Part shown: positions 7,993 to 18,352 of the stretch, piece after piece
Position numbering within the stretch: the first letter of the stretch is position 1
How the letters are laid out: the number at the start of each line of letters is the position of its first letter
DNA from: Paenibacillus terrigena DSM 21567
GTDB taxonomy: Bacteria; Bacillota; Bacilli; Paenibacillales; Paenibacillaceae
Reading direction: 5' to 3'
DNA: 64,000 nucleotides
NCBI RefSeq assembly: GCF_000374845.1
Contig: NZ_KB895419.1
Span: 124,001-188,000 of the forward strand
Notes under the pieces: model-generated
Seen by the model: only the letters and a program-made list of their open reading frames with translations
The model's database searches: none
What the model was told of the DNA's origin: nothing
Program-made: the position numbers and the translations under genes

Positions 7993-9135
7993 ATGGAGCT
8001 CAGATTGTCGAGCGAACAAGAGCAGTGGCAGAGCAGGGTGCGGCAGTTTGCGGAGACAATCCTTGTATCTCATGTGGCTCCTATGGAACTCGAGGGTGCT
8101 TTTCCGCGGGAATTGCTGAAGGAGATGAGAGCGAGCGGCTTCATGGGCATTCCCATCCCGAAGCAATGGGGAGGCGCAGGGGCTGATTTCATATCCTACA
8201 TTCTCGCGATTCATGAAATCTCAAAAGTCAGCGCTGCTGCGGGCGTCATTCTCTCCGTGCATACTTCAGTGGGCACGTTGCCAATTCTTCATTACGGTAC
8301 TGACGAGCAGAGGGAGAACTATGTACAGAAGCTGGCATCGGGAGAAGCACTTGGTGCGTTCGCGCTGACGGAACCTCATGCTGGCTCGGATGCGTCATCC
8401 ATTCGAACGATGGCAACGTTTGAAGGGGATCATTATCGATTAACGGGATCGAAGATTTTTATCACGAACGCAGGCGTAGCGGATACTTATATTATTTTTG
8501 CAGTGACCAATGCACTACAAGGGGCTCGTGGAATTTCTGCTTTTATTATTGAGCGGGATAGTCCTGGGTTTAGCATTGGCAAAGCGGAGAAGAAAATGGG
8601 TCTTCATGGCTCGAATACCTGTGAGATTACACTGGATCAGGTGAAAATTCCAGTGACTCAGCGCCTAGGTAGAGAAGGTGAAGGTTTCGTGATTGCGATG
8701 GGAACGCTCGATGGTGGACGCATCGGTATCGCAGCACAAGCATGGGGTATCGCGCAGGCAGCGCTTGAACTCGTAGATGGAACAGATAGGCATAGGATCG
8801 ATGATCGCGGACGAAGACGGAGGAGGTCACCATCGGACCTCGATCTCATTGCGGAGCTCATGACGCAGGTTGAAGCCGCAAGGCTGCTTGTCTATCGTGC
8901 TGCTTCGTTACGTCAAATGGGCTTGCCTTGTACGAAAGAATCATCGATGGCTAAGATGTTCGCTTCGGATACAGCGATGCGGGTCACTGGCGCAGTGATA
9001 CGAATCCTTGGCCGCCAAGGCTGCACAGATCATTTTCCGGCAGAACGGCTGTTTCGCGATGCGAAAGTGACCCAAATCTATGAAGGGACGAATGAGATTC
9101 ACAGGATCGTGATCAGTGGTTCAATGCTTCGATAA
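7993..9135 (+). CDS. mmgC: Acyl-CoA dehydrogenase B, catalytic subunit with degenerate FAD-reach segments
   Basis: A 380-residue acyl-CoA dehydrogenase. I start it at ATG 7993, which follows GAGAGGAG; the ATG at 7972 has no ribosome site. It keeps LTEPHAGSD (125-133), FITN (156-159) and the catalytic YEGTNEIHR with Glu364. The segment that should read ERxQFG...FQ is replaced at nearly equal length by an Arg-rich sequence (about 262-285, with five consecutive Arg at 274-278). QIxGGYGY has become RILGRQGC (337-344). No other frame of that DNA restores the motif, so a simple frameshift does not explain it. The defects are the mirror image of those in the operon's first gene. Confidence 0.9.
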   Translation: MELRLSSEQEQWQSRVRQFAETILVSHVAPMELEGAFPRELLKEMRASGFMGIPIPKQWGGAGADFISYILAIHEISKVSAAAGVILSVHTSVGTLPILHYGTDEQRENYVQKLASGEALGAFALTEPHAGSDASSIRTMATFEGDHYRLTGSKIFITNAGVADTYIIFAVTNALQGARGISAFIIERDSPGFSIGKAEKKMGLHGSNTCEITLDQVKIPVTQRLGREGEGFVIAMGTLDGGRIGIAAQAWGIAQAALELVDGTDRHRIDDRGRRRRRSPSDLDLIAELMTQVEAARLLVYRAASLRQMGLPCTKESSMAKMFASDTAMRVTGAVIRILGRQGCTDHFPAERLFRDAKVTQIYEGTNEIHRIVISGSMLR

Positions 9136-9169
9136 GGCATGAGATGTTCTGTATAGGAGGTGACCGTCT

Positions 9170-10060
9170 ATGGTAGACTCACCCGGTCTACGATTACGTC
9201 AAGCAATAGAAACGGAGCGTCCTCTTCAAGTCGTGGGTGCAATCAACGCTTACTCCGCTATGATGGCGGAACATATTGGATTTCAAGCGCTCTATCTATC
9301 GGGTGCAGGGATTGCCAACGCTTCCTATGGGCTTCCTGATCTCGGAATTACTACACTGCAAGATTGTCTGGAGGATGTCAGGCGAATCTCAAGTGTGACC
9401 AAGCTGCCGCTACTAGTCGATGCCGATACGGGTTTTGGCGGGGCATTTCAAATCGCACGGATGATGCAAGAGATGCATCGCGCAGGTGCGGCTGGTATTC
9501 ATATCGAGGATCAAGTCGCAGCCAAACGATGCGGTCATCGACCGAATAAAGCCATAGTCCCGCAAGAGGAGATGGTAGATCGCATTCGAGCGGCTGTCGA
9601 TGCTCGCGTTGATCCGCAATTTGTCATTATGGCACGTACGGATGCCATCGCCGTCGAGGGTATGGAGGCTGCCATTGAGCGTGCTTGTGCATGCGTTGAA
9701 GCAGGGGCTGATATGATTTTTCCCGAAGCGGTGACAAGTCTGGAGGATTATCGTCGCTTCGCAGAGCAAGTCAATGTTCCTGTGCTCGCGAATCTTACAG
9801 AGTTCGGGCGGACTCCATTCTTCAAGCTTGAGGAACTGCGGACTTCGGGTGTACGCCTTGCGCTTTATCCGTTGTCAGCCTTTCGGGCGATGTCTGCGGC
9901 AGCCATGCAGGTCTATCAGGCTATACGTCAGGATGGTACACAGCAGAACGTGCTGGATCTGATGCAGACGCGTGCCGAATTGTATGACGTACTTGGTTAT
10001 GAGGGCTACGAGCAGAAGCTGGATCGTTTATTCGCTACGGAGAGGAGTGATCCAACTTGA
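9170..10060 (+). CDS. prpB: Methylisocitrate lyase
   Basis: A 296-residue member of the isocitrate lyase/PEP mutase superfamily that cleaves 2-methylisocitrate to pyruvate and succinate, the last step of the methylcitrate cycle. The metal-binding [10 protein letters not shown] and the catalytic-loop KRCGHRPNK with its cysteine are present, as are IMARTDA and the IFPEA segments. The start has a perfect AGGAGGTGA ribosome site. The last four bases overlap the TTG start of the methylcitrate synthase. B. subtilis yqiQ (mmgF) is the likely counterpart. Confidence 0.93.
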   Translation: MVDSPGLRLRQAIETERPLQVVGAINAYSAMMAEHIGFQALYLSGAGIANASYGLPDLGITTLQDCLEDVRRISSVTKLPLLVDADTGFGGAFQIARMMQEMHRAGAAGIHIEDQVAAKRCGHRPNKAIVPQEEMVDRIRAAVDARVDPQFVIMARTDAIAVEGMEAAIERACACVEAGADMIFPEAVTSLEDYRRFAEQVNVPVLANLTEFGRTPFFKLEELRTSGVRLALYPLSAFRAMSAAAMQVYQAIRQDGTQQNVLDLMQTRAELYDVLGYEGYEQKLDRLFATERSDPT

Positions 10061-11178
10061 CGGATCGGCACAATAATGGATTAGCGGATGTCATCGCAGG
10101 AGAGACGGCTATTTCAACAGTAGGGAAGGAAGGCAAAGGACTTACGTACCGAGGCTATAGGATTCATGATCTTGCTCGCGCAGGGACATTTGAAGAAACA
10201 GCGTATTTGTTGATCTATGGAGCACTTCCGACTAGCGAAGAACTGCAGCAATATCAAACGAAGCTAACGATGTTAAGAGATTTGCCTACAGGATTGCAGA
10301 CAATACTAGAACAGCTCCCTGCCACGACGCACCCTATGGATGTACTGCGAACTGGCATATCTGCGCTTGGTGCATTCGAGCCGGAATCCGATGAGGGAAC
10401 TGGACAGGATATTGCAAATCGGCTTATCGCGAGTAGTGCTTCAATTCTCTTCTATTGGTTTCATTTTCAGACGAAGGGCGTACGTATTGAGACTGCAACC
10501 GGGAGCCGGTCTGTCGCTAGTCATTTTCTCGAGTTACTGCATGGCATCGAGGCTAGTGAGCTTGATCAGCGGGCGCTGGATGCCTCCCTCATTCTGTATG
10601 CTGAACATGAGTTCAACGCATCGACATTTGCCGCTCGGATTACAGCTTCTACACGATCAGACTTCTATTCGGCGGTAACAACCGGCATCGGTACGCTACG
10701 CGGACCTCTTCACGGGGGTGCGAACGAAGCGGCAATGGATTTGATTGAACGTTTTGAGAGCCCAGATGCTGCGGAAATCGGGATTAAGGAAATGTTGGAG
10801 CGTAAGGAACTGATTATGGGCTTCGGTCATCGCGTCTATTCTATCTCCGACCCCCGGTCAGGTATTATAAAGGCTTGGTCGAGAACGCTGTCGGAGGAGG
10901 CGGGGAATATGCGACTCTATGAGATCTCTGAGCGGATCGAAAAGGTGATGTGGGACGAGAAAAGGTTGTTTCCGAATCTTGATTTCTACAGCGCATCCGC
11001 CTACCGGATGTTGGGCATTCCTACAGCTCTGTTCACACCGCTCTTCGTCATCTCCCGAATTAGTGGGTGGTCGGCGCATATTCGTGAGCAGCGGGAGGTC
11101 AAGCGAATTATTCGTCCTCAAGCGGATTATACAGGGCCTGAACCGATGTCATGGGTCCCAATCAACCAGCGTTCATGA
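10057..11178 (+). CDS. prpC: 2-methylcitrate synthase / citrate synthase family
   Basis: A 373-residue citrate-synthase-fold enzyme condensing propionyl-CoA (or acetyl-CoA) with oxaloacetate. Catalytic residues are visible in [11 protein letters not shown], in MGFGHRVY and in [17 protein letters not shown]. The short length and position in a prp/mmg operon favour methylcitrate synthase (mmgD in B. subtilis) over the housekeeping enzyme. It uses a TTG start overlapping the prpB stop (TTGA), with AGAGGAGTGA just upstream. Substrate preference cannot be read from sequence alone. Confidence 0.92.
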   Translation: MTDRHNNGLADVIAGETAISTVGKEGKGLTYRGYRIHDLARAGTFEETAYLLIYGALPTSEELQQYQTKLTMLRDLPTGLQTILEQLPATTHPMDVLRTGISALGAFEPESDEGTGQDIANRLIASSASILFYWFHFQTKGVRIETATGSRSVASHFLELLHGIEASELDQRALDASLILYAEHEFNASTFAARITASTRSDFYSAVTTGIGTLRGPLHGGANEAAMDLIERFESPDAAEIGIKEMLERKELIMGFGHRVYSISDPRSGIIKAWSRTLSEEAGNMRLYEISERIEKVMWDEKRLFPNLDFYSASAYRMLGIPTALFTPLFVISRISGWSAHIREQREVKRIIRPQADYTGPEPMSWVPINQRS

Positions 11179-11199
11179 ATAGGGGAGGGAGCTTCATAC

Positions 11200-12645
11200 A
11201 TGTCTCTATCTCATCATGCTGCTAGGCCGCAACCTGATCGGCTCCTCGTCGAGATTGCAAAATATGTGTTGGAACAATCGATTGATAGCGAAGAAGCATA
11301 TCAGACGGCAAGATTATGTTTATTGGATACATTGGGCTGTGGGCTGCTAGCGCTGCGCTATCCGGAATGTACGAAGCTGCTAGGTCCGATCGTACCCGGT
11401 ACAATCGTGCCGAACGGTGCTCGTGTTCCAGGCACATCGTATCAGAGCGATCCATTGAATGCTGCCTTCAATATCGGGACGATGATTCGCTGGCTGGATT
11501 ATAACGATACATGGCTTGCCGCGGAATGGGGACATCCATCAGATAATTTGGGTGGAATTCTCGCAACGGCGGATTATATCAGCCGGACCCGCACAGCCGA
11601 AGGCGGAACTCCGCTGCATATGCGGGATGTACTTACGGCGATGATCAAAGCCCATGAGATTCAGGGCGTCCTTGCACTCCAGAATAGCTTCAATCGAGTG
11701 GGGTTGGATCATGTAATCCTGGTGAAAGTCGCTTCTACTGCTGTGATAACAGCGATGCTAGGCGGTACGCAAGAGGAAGTCATACAAGCGGTGTCGAATG
11801 CCTGGATTGATGGTCATCCGCTGCGAACTTATCGGCATGCGCCGAATACAGGGACCAGGAAATCATGGGCGGCAGGAGATGCAACAAGCCGAGCCGTGCA
11901 CTTAGCGCTTATGACATTGAAGGGAGAAATGGGATACCCTTCGGCCTTAACAGCCAAGACGTGGGGATTTCAGGACGTGTTATTCCATGGGCAACCGCTG
12001 CGCATTGAGCGGCCGTTCCAGTCCTATGTCATGGAGAATATCTTGTTCAAAATCGCATTTCCTGCGGAATTCCACGGCCAGACGGCGGTTGAATGTGCAC
12101 TGCAGCTTCACCCGAAGGTGATTCATCGTCTAGCAGAGATTGATACCATTCAGATTACAACGCATGAATCTGCGCTGCGGATTATCGATAAGATTGGGCC
12201 GCTTCATAATCCTGCGGATCGAGATCATTGCTTGCAATACATGGTTGCCATTGGGCTTCTCCATGGCTCGCTCCATGCGGATCATTATGAAGACAACGCT
12301 GCAGCAGATCCTCGGATTGATGCATTGCGGCAGAAGATGATTCTCGTAGAAGATGAGCGGTATTCCCGTGATTATCTGGATGAGCATCGACGCTCTATCC
12401 CGAATGCGATACAGATCACCTTCGTAGATGGCACAGCAACGGATAAAGTAGAGATTGAATACCCGATCGGACACCGCAGAAGAAGACAAGAGGGTATCCC
12501 TCTCCTGATGGAGAAGTTCGAATCCAATGTGAGAAGTCGATTTGCTGTGAAGCAGGCGAATCGAATCTTCTCAAGTTGTGCGGATCAGGCGGAGCTTGAA
12601 CAGATGACCGTGCATCAGTTCATGGATTTATTTGTCGCGAAATGA
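11200..12645 (+). CDS. prpD: 2-methylcitrate dehydratase
   Basis: A 481-residue MmgE/PrpD family protein, the expected length. It dehydrates 2-methylcitrate to 2-methyl-cis-aconitate and completes the methylcitrate cycle with the two preceding genes. Family segments include [46 protein letters not shown], the [14 protein letters not shown] loop, and the C-terminal [14 protein letters not shown] and [13 protein letters not shown] regions. The ribosome site is GGGGAGGGAG. It is the last gene of the operon, followed by a strong hairpin. Confidence 0.93.
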   Translation: MSLSHHAARPQPDRLLVEIAKYVLEQSIDSEEAYQTARLCLLDTLGCGLLALRYPECTKLLGPIVPGTIVPNGARVPGTSYQSDPLNAAFNIGTMIRWLDYNDTWLAAEWGHPSDNLGGILATADYISRTRTAEGGTPLHMRDVLTAMIKAHEIQGVLALQNSFNRVGLDHVILVKVASTAVITAMLGGTQEEVIQAVSNAWIDGHPLRTYRHAPNTGTRKSWAAGDATSRAVHLALMTLKGEMGYPSALTAKTWGFQDVLFHGQPLRIERPFQSYVMENILFKIAFPAEFHGQTAVECALQLHPKVIHRLAEIDTIQITTHESALRIIDKIGPLHNPADRDHCLQYMVAIGLLHGSLHADHYEDNAAADPRIDALRQKMILVEDERYSRDYLDEHRRSIPNAIQITFVDGTATDKVEIEYPIGHRRRRQEGIPLLMEKFESNVRSRFAVKQANRIFSSCADQAELEQMTVHQFMDLFVAK

Positions 12646-12656
12646 ACGCATAGAAG

Positions 12657-12690
12657 GGCTGCCGACGAATCGGCAGCCTTCTTCGTGTCT
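12657..12690. terminator. Convergent terminator between prpD and a small membrane-protein gene
   Basis: GGCTGCCGA and TCGGCAGCC form a nine-base-pair stem with a CGAA loop, then a T-rich tail. It lies between convergent genes and may serve both strands. Confidence 0.75.
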
Positions 12691-12724
12691 AGGTGATTCG
12701 GTACAATGAAAGTCTTGAATCCGA

Positions 12725-13015
12725 TTACAATAACTTTTTCTTCATATCCCCAAGATACTTCAGAGCAACCCCGAATGCGCCGACGTAATATGCGCCGAGG
12801 AGCAAATAGCCAGTATAATCCAGGGAGACGACGTTCGCAAGTACGAAGAGTGGAAGCACGTAATACAATACGTCTTTCAAATAGTCAAGAACGAGAGAGC
12901 TGGAGAACTTCTTGTCTACCAATGCACGGTACAATCCGAGCAAAAAGCTAAGTCCCATTAATCCAAACAGAACCCACATCGTGTAGAGCATCCAACCTGT
13001 TAGCACAAATGTCAT
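12725..13015 (-). CDS. Small integral membrane protein of unknown function
   Basis: A 96-residue protein with three predicted membrane helices (about residues 3-27, 46-66 and 70-88) and a lysine-rich C-terminal end (KKKLL). I do not recognise the family. A strong GGGAGGTGA ribosome site precedes the ATG, supporting a real gene despite its size. It is transcribed towards the methylcitrate operon and away from the ABC exporter genes. Confidence 0.7.
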   Translation of the reverse strand: MTFVLTGWMLYTMWVLFGLMGLSFLLGLYRALVDKKFSSSLVLDYLKDVLYYVLPLFVLANVVSLDYTGYLLLGAYYVGAFGVALKYLGDMKKKLL

Positions 13016-13225
13016 TTCAACTCACCTCCCCCGCAGGAGGAATGACTGCGTACTATACTATATGTGAGACGGATCAAGGTTGTACTAGGACAACGCACAG
13101 GGTACCAAAAACAATTTTAATGAAATATTATCATTTCCTGAACCTAGTAATTATGGTAATATCATTGTGTTTCGTTAAACGCATGATACAAACATAACGT
13201 TGAGTTAATGATGGAAGGGGTGCCT

Positions 13226-15505
13226 ATGAACCAAAAGTTGAAAGCCGAAGTGCTGTCTGTACTGCAACAGGTGAAGGCGAGCGATGTTGTCTACTGGATG
13301 CATTGTGATCGAAGTAAAGACGGCAAGGGCTTCGCCAGTACGTATTTGATTCTTACGAGTGTTGCACTTCATATCGTATCGAGTACAGAGGGTCAGATTA
13401 CACAGAAAATATTCAAAGGGATTCAACGAACTCCGAAAGAAACGCCGCGCACAACTACATATCAGTTCGTAGAATCCATTCCACTCCACAGTATTGAGAA
13501 GATTTCCATCGTTAATTTAGTTGCATCAGGACTCGTCGTCATTCATGAACAAGAAGAGCGTGCCATCGGTGCGTTCACGAACGGGGAAATGGCGCGTGCC
13601 GCCAAATTAGCCTCCTTCGTTACAAAGCTGAAGAATCAGGAAGAGATTCGTCAGGATGAAATCGAAGATCATTCGGAACAAGCTTCATGTCCGAAGTGTG
13701 GGATGATCTATCCGGAAGAAGGCAGGCAGATCTGTCCGAAATGTATGAAGAAACACGCGATTTTCGGGAGATTGCTCTCGATTGCAGGCGGGTATAAGAG
13801 GCTTATTGTCCTTATCGTGCTATTCATGCTGCTTAACTCGGCATCGGGTCTTGTCATTCCGTACTTGCAAGGAACGGTACTCTTCGATCAAGCGCTTAAC
13901 AATACGGGTGCTTTTGCTGGGCAGATTGGTCTCGTCATCGTACTGATTTTAGCATTTCGAACCATTTCACTTGGATTTGGCGTTGTGTTCAGCATGTTGA
14001 ATGCAAAACTCGCCGCCAATGTCGCATTTGATCTCAAAGCAAGTGTGTTCGAATCCATGCAGAGGCTATCCCTGAACTTCTTCCAGAAGAAGCAGACCGG
14101 CCAGCTCATGACCCGTGTCAATAATGATGCGACGGAATTGCAGTATTTTTTCGTAGACGGGATTTCGTTCTTTATTGTGAATGCAATGAACATTATCGGG
14201 ATTACAACCGTGATGCTCATCATGGATTGGAAGCTCACTTTAATTTGTTTCATTCCAATTCCAATCGTCATTCTGCTGATGCGCTGGGTATTCCCGAAGC
14301 TCTGGCGATTGTCTTGGCGCAGACACCGACGCGTGAGCATCATGAATGCATTGATCAGTGATTCCATCCGTGGAACCCGTGTCGTGAAGGCGTTCGGTAA
14401 GGAGCGGCAAGAGTCGGAACGGTTCCAGCGAGCTAATCACAATTTCTCGGATGCGGAACAATCATTCAACTTGATGGGCAGCACCATTTTTCCAATTCTG
14501 AATATGCTCACGCAAATCGGTGGGATTCTGATCTGGGCATTTGGCGGTTGGAAAGTGATGAGCGGCGAGATCTCATTTGGTCAGATCATGACGTTCGTTA
14601 GTTACATCTACATGCTCTATGGCCCGATTCAATTCATGAACAATATCGTGAACTGGTGGTCGTATTGCATGACAGCTGCACAGCGGATATTCGAAATTCA
14701 AGATGCTGTACCGGAAGTTGCTGAACAACCCAATGCGGTCCATTTGGAGCGGATGAAAGGTGAAATTCATGTGTCGAATATGACATTCGGTTATGAGCCT
14801 AACAAACCGGTTCTACAGAATGTAACGTTTCGTGCGAAACCTGGCCAGATGATTGGGGTTGTCGGACATTCGGGTGCAGGCAAATCAACGCTCGTGAATC
14901 TGATCTCTCGACTCTATGATGTGACAGATGGTGAGATTCGAATCGATGGACATAATGTTCGCAGCTTGAGCATCTCATCGATGCGTTCGCAAATTGGCAT
15001 TGTATCGCAAGAAGTCTATGTCTTCATGGGTACGATCGCTGAGAATATTGCCTATGCGGATCCGGATTGTACAATGGAGGATATCATTCATGCAGCGAAA
15101 ATTGCGAATGCGCATGACTTCATAACGAAGCTCCCTGATGGCTACGATACGATCGTCGGTACAGGCGGGCATAATCTATCGGGCGGTGAGAAGCAGCGGA
15201 TTTCGATCGCGAGAGCGGTACTGCATAACCCTCGTATTTTGATTCTCGATGAAGCAACGGCCTCGCTAGATACGGAGACGGAGCTTCAAATCCAGGAAGC
15301 GCTTGAATCACTTGTCGAAGGTCGAACGACAATTGCCATTGCACATCGATTATCAACTTTACGGAATGCAGATTATCTCCTTGTCATGGATAGTGGTAAA
15401 GTCGTTGAAGAAGGAACCCATGAACAATTACTTGCTAGAGATGGCATGTATGCCGGTATGGTGATGAAACATGACGAAGCGTTGAAAATGAGAGAGGTGG
15501 TCTAA
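13226..15505 (+). CDS. ABC exporter half-transporter with N-terminal PH-like domain and zinc ribbon
   Basis: A 759-residue fusion. Residues about 1-140 are a soluble beta-rich region resembling a bacterial PH-like domain. A zinc ribbon follows with paired CPKCGM and CPKCMK motifs (about 155-173). A six-helix exporter membrane domain and a nucleotide-binding domain complete it. Walker A is GHSGAGKST (about 548), the signature is LSGGEKQR, and Walker B is ILILDEATASLD, all intact. I start it at ATG 13226 behind GGAAGGGG rather than at 13208. Its stop overlaps the next ATG (TAATG). With the other exporter two genes on it probably forms a heterodimer; the substrate is unknown. Confidence 0.88.
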   Translation: MNQKLKAEVLSVLQQVKASDVVYWMHCDRSKDGKGFASTYLILTSVALHIVSSTEGQITQKIFKGIQRTPKETPRTTTYQFVESIPLHSIEKISIVNLVASGLVVIHEQEERAIGAFTNGEMARAAKLASFVTKLKNQEEIRQDEIEDHSEQASCPKCGMIYPEEGRQICPKCMKKHAIFGRLLSIAGGYKRLIVLIVLFMLLNSASGLVIPYLQGTVLFDQALNNTGAFAGQIGLVIVLILAFRTISLGFGVVFSMLNAKLAANVAFDLKASVFESMQRLSLNFFQKKQTGQLMTRVNNDATELQYFFVDGISFFIVNAMNIIGITTVMLIMDWKLTLICFIPIPIVILLMRWVFPKLWRLSWRRHRRVSIMNALISDSIRGTRVVKAFGKERQESERFQRANHNFSDAEQSFNLMGSTIFPILNMLTQIGGILIWAFGGWKVMSGEISFGQIMTFVSYIYMLYGPIQFMNNIVNWWSYCMTAAQRIFEIQDAVPEVAEQPNAVHLERMKGEIHVSNMTFGYEPNKPVLQNVTFRAKPGQMIGVVGHSGAGKSTLVNLISRLYDVTDGEIRIDGHNVRSLSISSMRSQIGIVSQEVYVFMGTIAENIAYADPDCTMEDIIHAAKIANAHDFITKLPDGYDTIVGTGGHNLSGGEKQRISIARAVLHNPRILILDEATASLDTETELQIQEALESLVEGRTTIAIAHRLSTLRNADYLLVMDSGKVVEEGTHEQLLARDGMYAGMVMKHDEALKMREVV

Positions 15506-16035
15506 TGCAATCCATAGCTGATGAACGCACGGATTTATCCGTTGCCGCGCAGTTGAATTATTTAACGGCTCAGAATGCGGTTTTTCGTAAAACAGATGGG
15601 AATATGCTCGCTGTTCAAGTAGGAGATGAAGATTTTCAGGGGGTGTATCTTCATTGCTCCTTCCCTCACACGAATCGAAAAATCTATATCTCCGTACGTA
15701 CGGGCGAACATAAAGAAGTGGGTATCATCAAAGCATTAGATGAAGATTTTCCACCAGAAACAGCTGTGCTTCTCGAAGAACAAATAGACATTCGATATTT
15801 CGCACCCGTCATTACGAAGGTGATCTCGATCAAAGAAGAATTCGGATACTCCTATTGGAATACAGAGACGAGTGCTGGCCATTGTCAATTCACGGTCCGA
15901 AGCGGCAGTGGCAATGTGAAGTCGGTTACCGAGAACAAGCTGCTTGTCATCGATGTGGATGGCAATCGCTTTGTGATCGAGAATGTGAAGCAGCTAAGCG
16001 AGAAGGAATACCGGATGGTGGAAATGTGTATATAG
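15505..16035 (+). CDS. DUF1854 family protein between two ABC exporters
   Basis: A 176-residue soluble protein that I assign to DUF1854. A conserved central stretch reads KEVGIIKALDEDFPPETAVLLEEQI, followed by a beta-rich half (HCQFTVRSGSGNVK, VIDVDGNRFVIEN). DUF1854 proteins are encoded beside ABC exporters of this type; in proteobacteria the association is with cyanophycin metabolism, but no cyanophycin gene is visible here. The start is fused to the upstream stop and the next gene begins 13 bases later, so the three products are probably made together. A role as accessory or regulatory subunit of the exporter is an inference. Confidence 0.72.
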   Translation: MQSIADERTDLSVAAQLNYLTAQNAVFRKTDGNMLAVQVGDEDFQGVYLHCSFPHTNRKIYISVRTGEHKEVGIIKALDEDFPPETAVLLEEQIDIRYFAPVITKVISIKEEFGYSYWNTETSAGHCQFTVRSGSGNVKSVTENKLLVIDVDGNRFVIENVKQLSEKEYRMVEMCI

Positions 16036-16048
16036 GAGGTCGACTGCG

Positions 16049-18283
16049 ATGAATCTGCAATTCGAACTGTCCGAGCAAGATCATCATGCGGTAATGGAAG
16101 TGTTGGATGAGCCCATTACGTACTGCGTTCCGGCAGATTTAGCGCTTGATGGAAGAAGAACGAACGGTTTCTTTGTCATCGGGGAGACGAAGTGGGTGGT
16201 TGTCATGGATGGAGAGGTTATTGAGACCTGCGCCATTCATGAGACGAGCGATTACAAGGTGATTCCCTTAGTAGGCAATGTCATTATGGAAGCTACCCAT
16301 CGCGATGTCCGAAGAATTATCATTCGAAGTACGATGCAGCATGCGGCGCGTGTAACCTACATGGCGCAAATTCTCAACTATATGTCTTCGAATAGCAAGA
16401 TACGTATCTACAATAATGAGGCAGAACAGATCTGTACGAATTGCGGAGGCGCGCTTGTTCCAGGTACGCGATTATGCCCGAAATGTATGAATAAGGCTGC
16501 AGCGTTCAAAAAGCTATGGCAAGTCTCGAAATCTCATTGGCGCATGCTTGTGTTTGGACTCATCATTTTATGTGTTATGTCGGTGGTCACTTTAACAGGA
16601 CCCTATTTCCAGAAAATTCTCGTCAACTCAGCGTTAGCGCCGCCTGCCGGTCAAAGTGCTAATCTGACGATGTTCTGGTTTGCGATTGGTGGGATTGTGT
16701 TCGGATTGGTCGCGGGGGAACTGTTAGGCGTACTTCGAGGCAGGGTTATGGCTCGTGTCAGCTCGAGAATTGCTGCGGATTTGCGTAATCTCGTGTTTGA
16801 GAAGGTTCAGAGTTTATCCCTAGGATTCCTTACCTCCCAGCGTGCCGGTGATATGATGAACCGGATTACATCCGACACGGACCGGATCCGGAACTTGATC
16901 CAAGAAGTATTCACGATGGCCTTGTTCCAGATGATTATGCTGGTAGCTGTCGGAGGATTGTTATTCAGTACCGATTGGCGCCTTGCACTGATTATTATTT
17001 TACCTGCGCCACTCGTTGCTTATATTCAATATTTTGTCTGGCGCGCCATACTTCGCAAATTATTTCACCAGCAATGGCGGGTTTTCGATAAAGCGAACTC
17101 CTTCCTACACGATGTCCTTAGTGGGATTCGTGTCGTGAAGTCCTTCGGGAAAGAAGAGCGAGAGATTAAGCGATTCAGACAATATAATCGAGAATTTGCC
17201 ATGGCAGCAATTAAGAGTGAGAACGTTTACAGCTATCTATCGCCGATTTCATTCTATCTCATTCAGATCGGACAATATTTCGTGTTGCTCGTCGGCTGTA
17301 ACATGATTCTAGGTAATGAGCTGTCCCTCGGGGAACTAATCCAGTTCACAGGGTATGCAGCAATGATCTACGGTCCGCTCGCATGGCTTATGAATATTCC
17401 AAGGTGGATTGCGAATGCGTTGATCTCAATTGAGCGCGTATTCTCGGTTATCGATGAACAGCCAGAGATTAACGATACAGATAAATCGGTCAAACATCAA
17501 TTGCACGGGGCCATATCGTTTCAGGATGTTACGTTTGGATACAAATCCTATGAACCCGTATTGAAATCCATTCATTTCGAGATCAAGCAAGGGGAGATGA
17601 TCGGACTTGTAGGACATTCCGGTGCAGGCAAGTCAACGTTCATCAACCTGATCTCCCGATTCTATGATGTGAATGAAGGCGCGATTATGATCGACGGCGT
17701 GGACATTCGTGATATTAAGCAAGAGGATCTCCGCTCACAAGTGGGTGTTGTCCTTCAAGAAACGTTATTATTCAGCGGTACGATAATGGAGAATATCCGT
17801 TATTCGAAGCCGAATGCAACGATGGAAGAGGTCATTCAGGCGGCGAAGATTGCGAACGCGCATGATTTTATTATCAAATCGCCTGACGGCTATGATACCA
17901 AGCTCGAAGAGAATGGTAATAATATCTCGGGCGGCGAAAGACAGCGGATCGCCATTGCTCGTGCTGTGTTGAACAATCCACGCATCCTCATCCTAGATGA
18001 AGCTACGGCTTCACTGGATATTGAGACAGAGTCTGAAATTCAAGAAGCGCTGAAGCGGGTGACGAAGAACCGTACGACAATCGCGATCGCGCATCGTCTG
18101 GCTACCCTGAAGAATGCAGATCGACTACTGGTTTTGGAGAAAGGTGCTGTCGCCGAAGTCGGTACCCATGATGAATTAATGCAGCAGGAAGGCATTTATT
18201 ACAAACTCGTCATGGCGCAGCGGAATATGTCGAAGGCGAAGACGGATGCTGAGCCAAAATTAGAGGAAGTCGTGAATAGCTAG
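16049..18283 (+). CDS. ABC exporter half-transporter with N-terminal zinc ribbon
   Basis: A 744-residue partner of the exporter two genes upstream. The N-terminal about 125 residues are soluble, followed by a zinc ribbon with CTNCGG and CPKCMN motifs (about 129-149), then a membrane domain and a complete nucleotide-binding domain. Walker A is GHSGAGKST (about 522), the signature ISGGERQR, and Walker B ILILDEATASLD. Both half-transporters have intact ATPase motifs, so no degenerate site is evident. The ribosome site is AGGAGGTCG. A terminator follows at about 18306-18350. Confidence 0.88.
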   Translation: MNLQFELSEQDHHAVMEVLDEPITYCVPADLALDGRRTNGFFVIGETKWVVVMDGEVIETCAIHETSDYKVIPLVGNVIMEATHRDVRRIIIRSTMQHAARVTYMAQILNYMSSNSKIRIYNNEAEQICTNCGGALVPGTRLCPKCMNKAAAFKKLWQVSKSHWRMLVFGLIILCVMSVVTLTGPYFQKILVNSALAPPAGQSANLTMFWFAIGGIVFGLVAGELLGVLRGRVMARVSSRIAADLRNLVFEKVQSLSLGFLTSQRAGDMMNRITSDTDRIRNLIQEVFTMALFQMIMLVAVGGLLFSTDWRLALIIILPAPLVAYIQYFVWRAILRKLFHQQWRVFDKANSFLHDVLSGIRVVKSFGKEEREIKRFRQYNREFAMAAIKSENVYSYLSPISFYLIQIGQYFVLLVGCNMILGNELSLGELIQFTGYAAMIYGPLAWLMNIPRWIANALISIERVFSVIDEQPEINDTDKSVKHQLHGAISFQDVTFGYKSYEPVLKSIHFEIKQGEMIGLVGHSGAGKSTFINLISRFYDVNEGAIMIDGVDIRDIKQEDLRSQVGVVLQETLLFSGTIMENIRYSKPNATMEEVIQAAKIANAHDFIIKSPDGYDTKLEENGNNISGGERQRIAIARAVLNNPRILILDEATASLDIETESEIQEALKRVTKNRTTIAIAHRLATLKNADRLLVLEKGAVAEVGTHDELMQQEGIYYKLVMAQRNMSKAKTDAEPKLEEVVNS

Positions 18284-18305
18284 AACGTCCGTTTAAGAAT
18301 CAGCA

Positions 18306-18352
18306 GGACCACGTGAAGGGGTAACACCCATGAGCGTGGTTCTTGTGTTTTC
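18306..18352 (+). terminator. Terminator after the exporter operon
   Basis: GGACCACG pairs with CGTGGTTC (one G-U) and an inner GGGT/ACCC stem, followed by a T-rich stretch. Confidence 0.6.

Noticed and set aside
8760-8860. Frameshift pair explaining the Arg-rich segment in acyl-CoA dehydrogenase B
   Set aside because: The other two frames of this stretch do not encode the expected RxQFG motif, and the segment length is nearly preserved.
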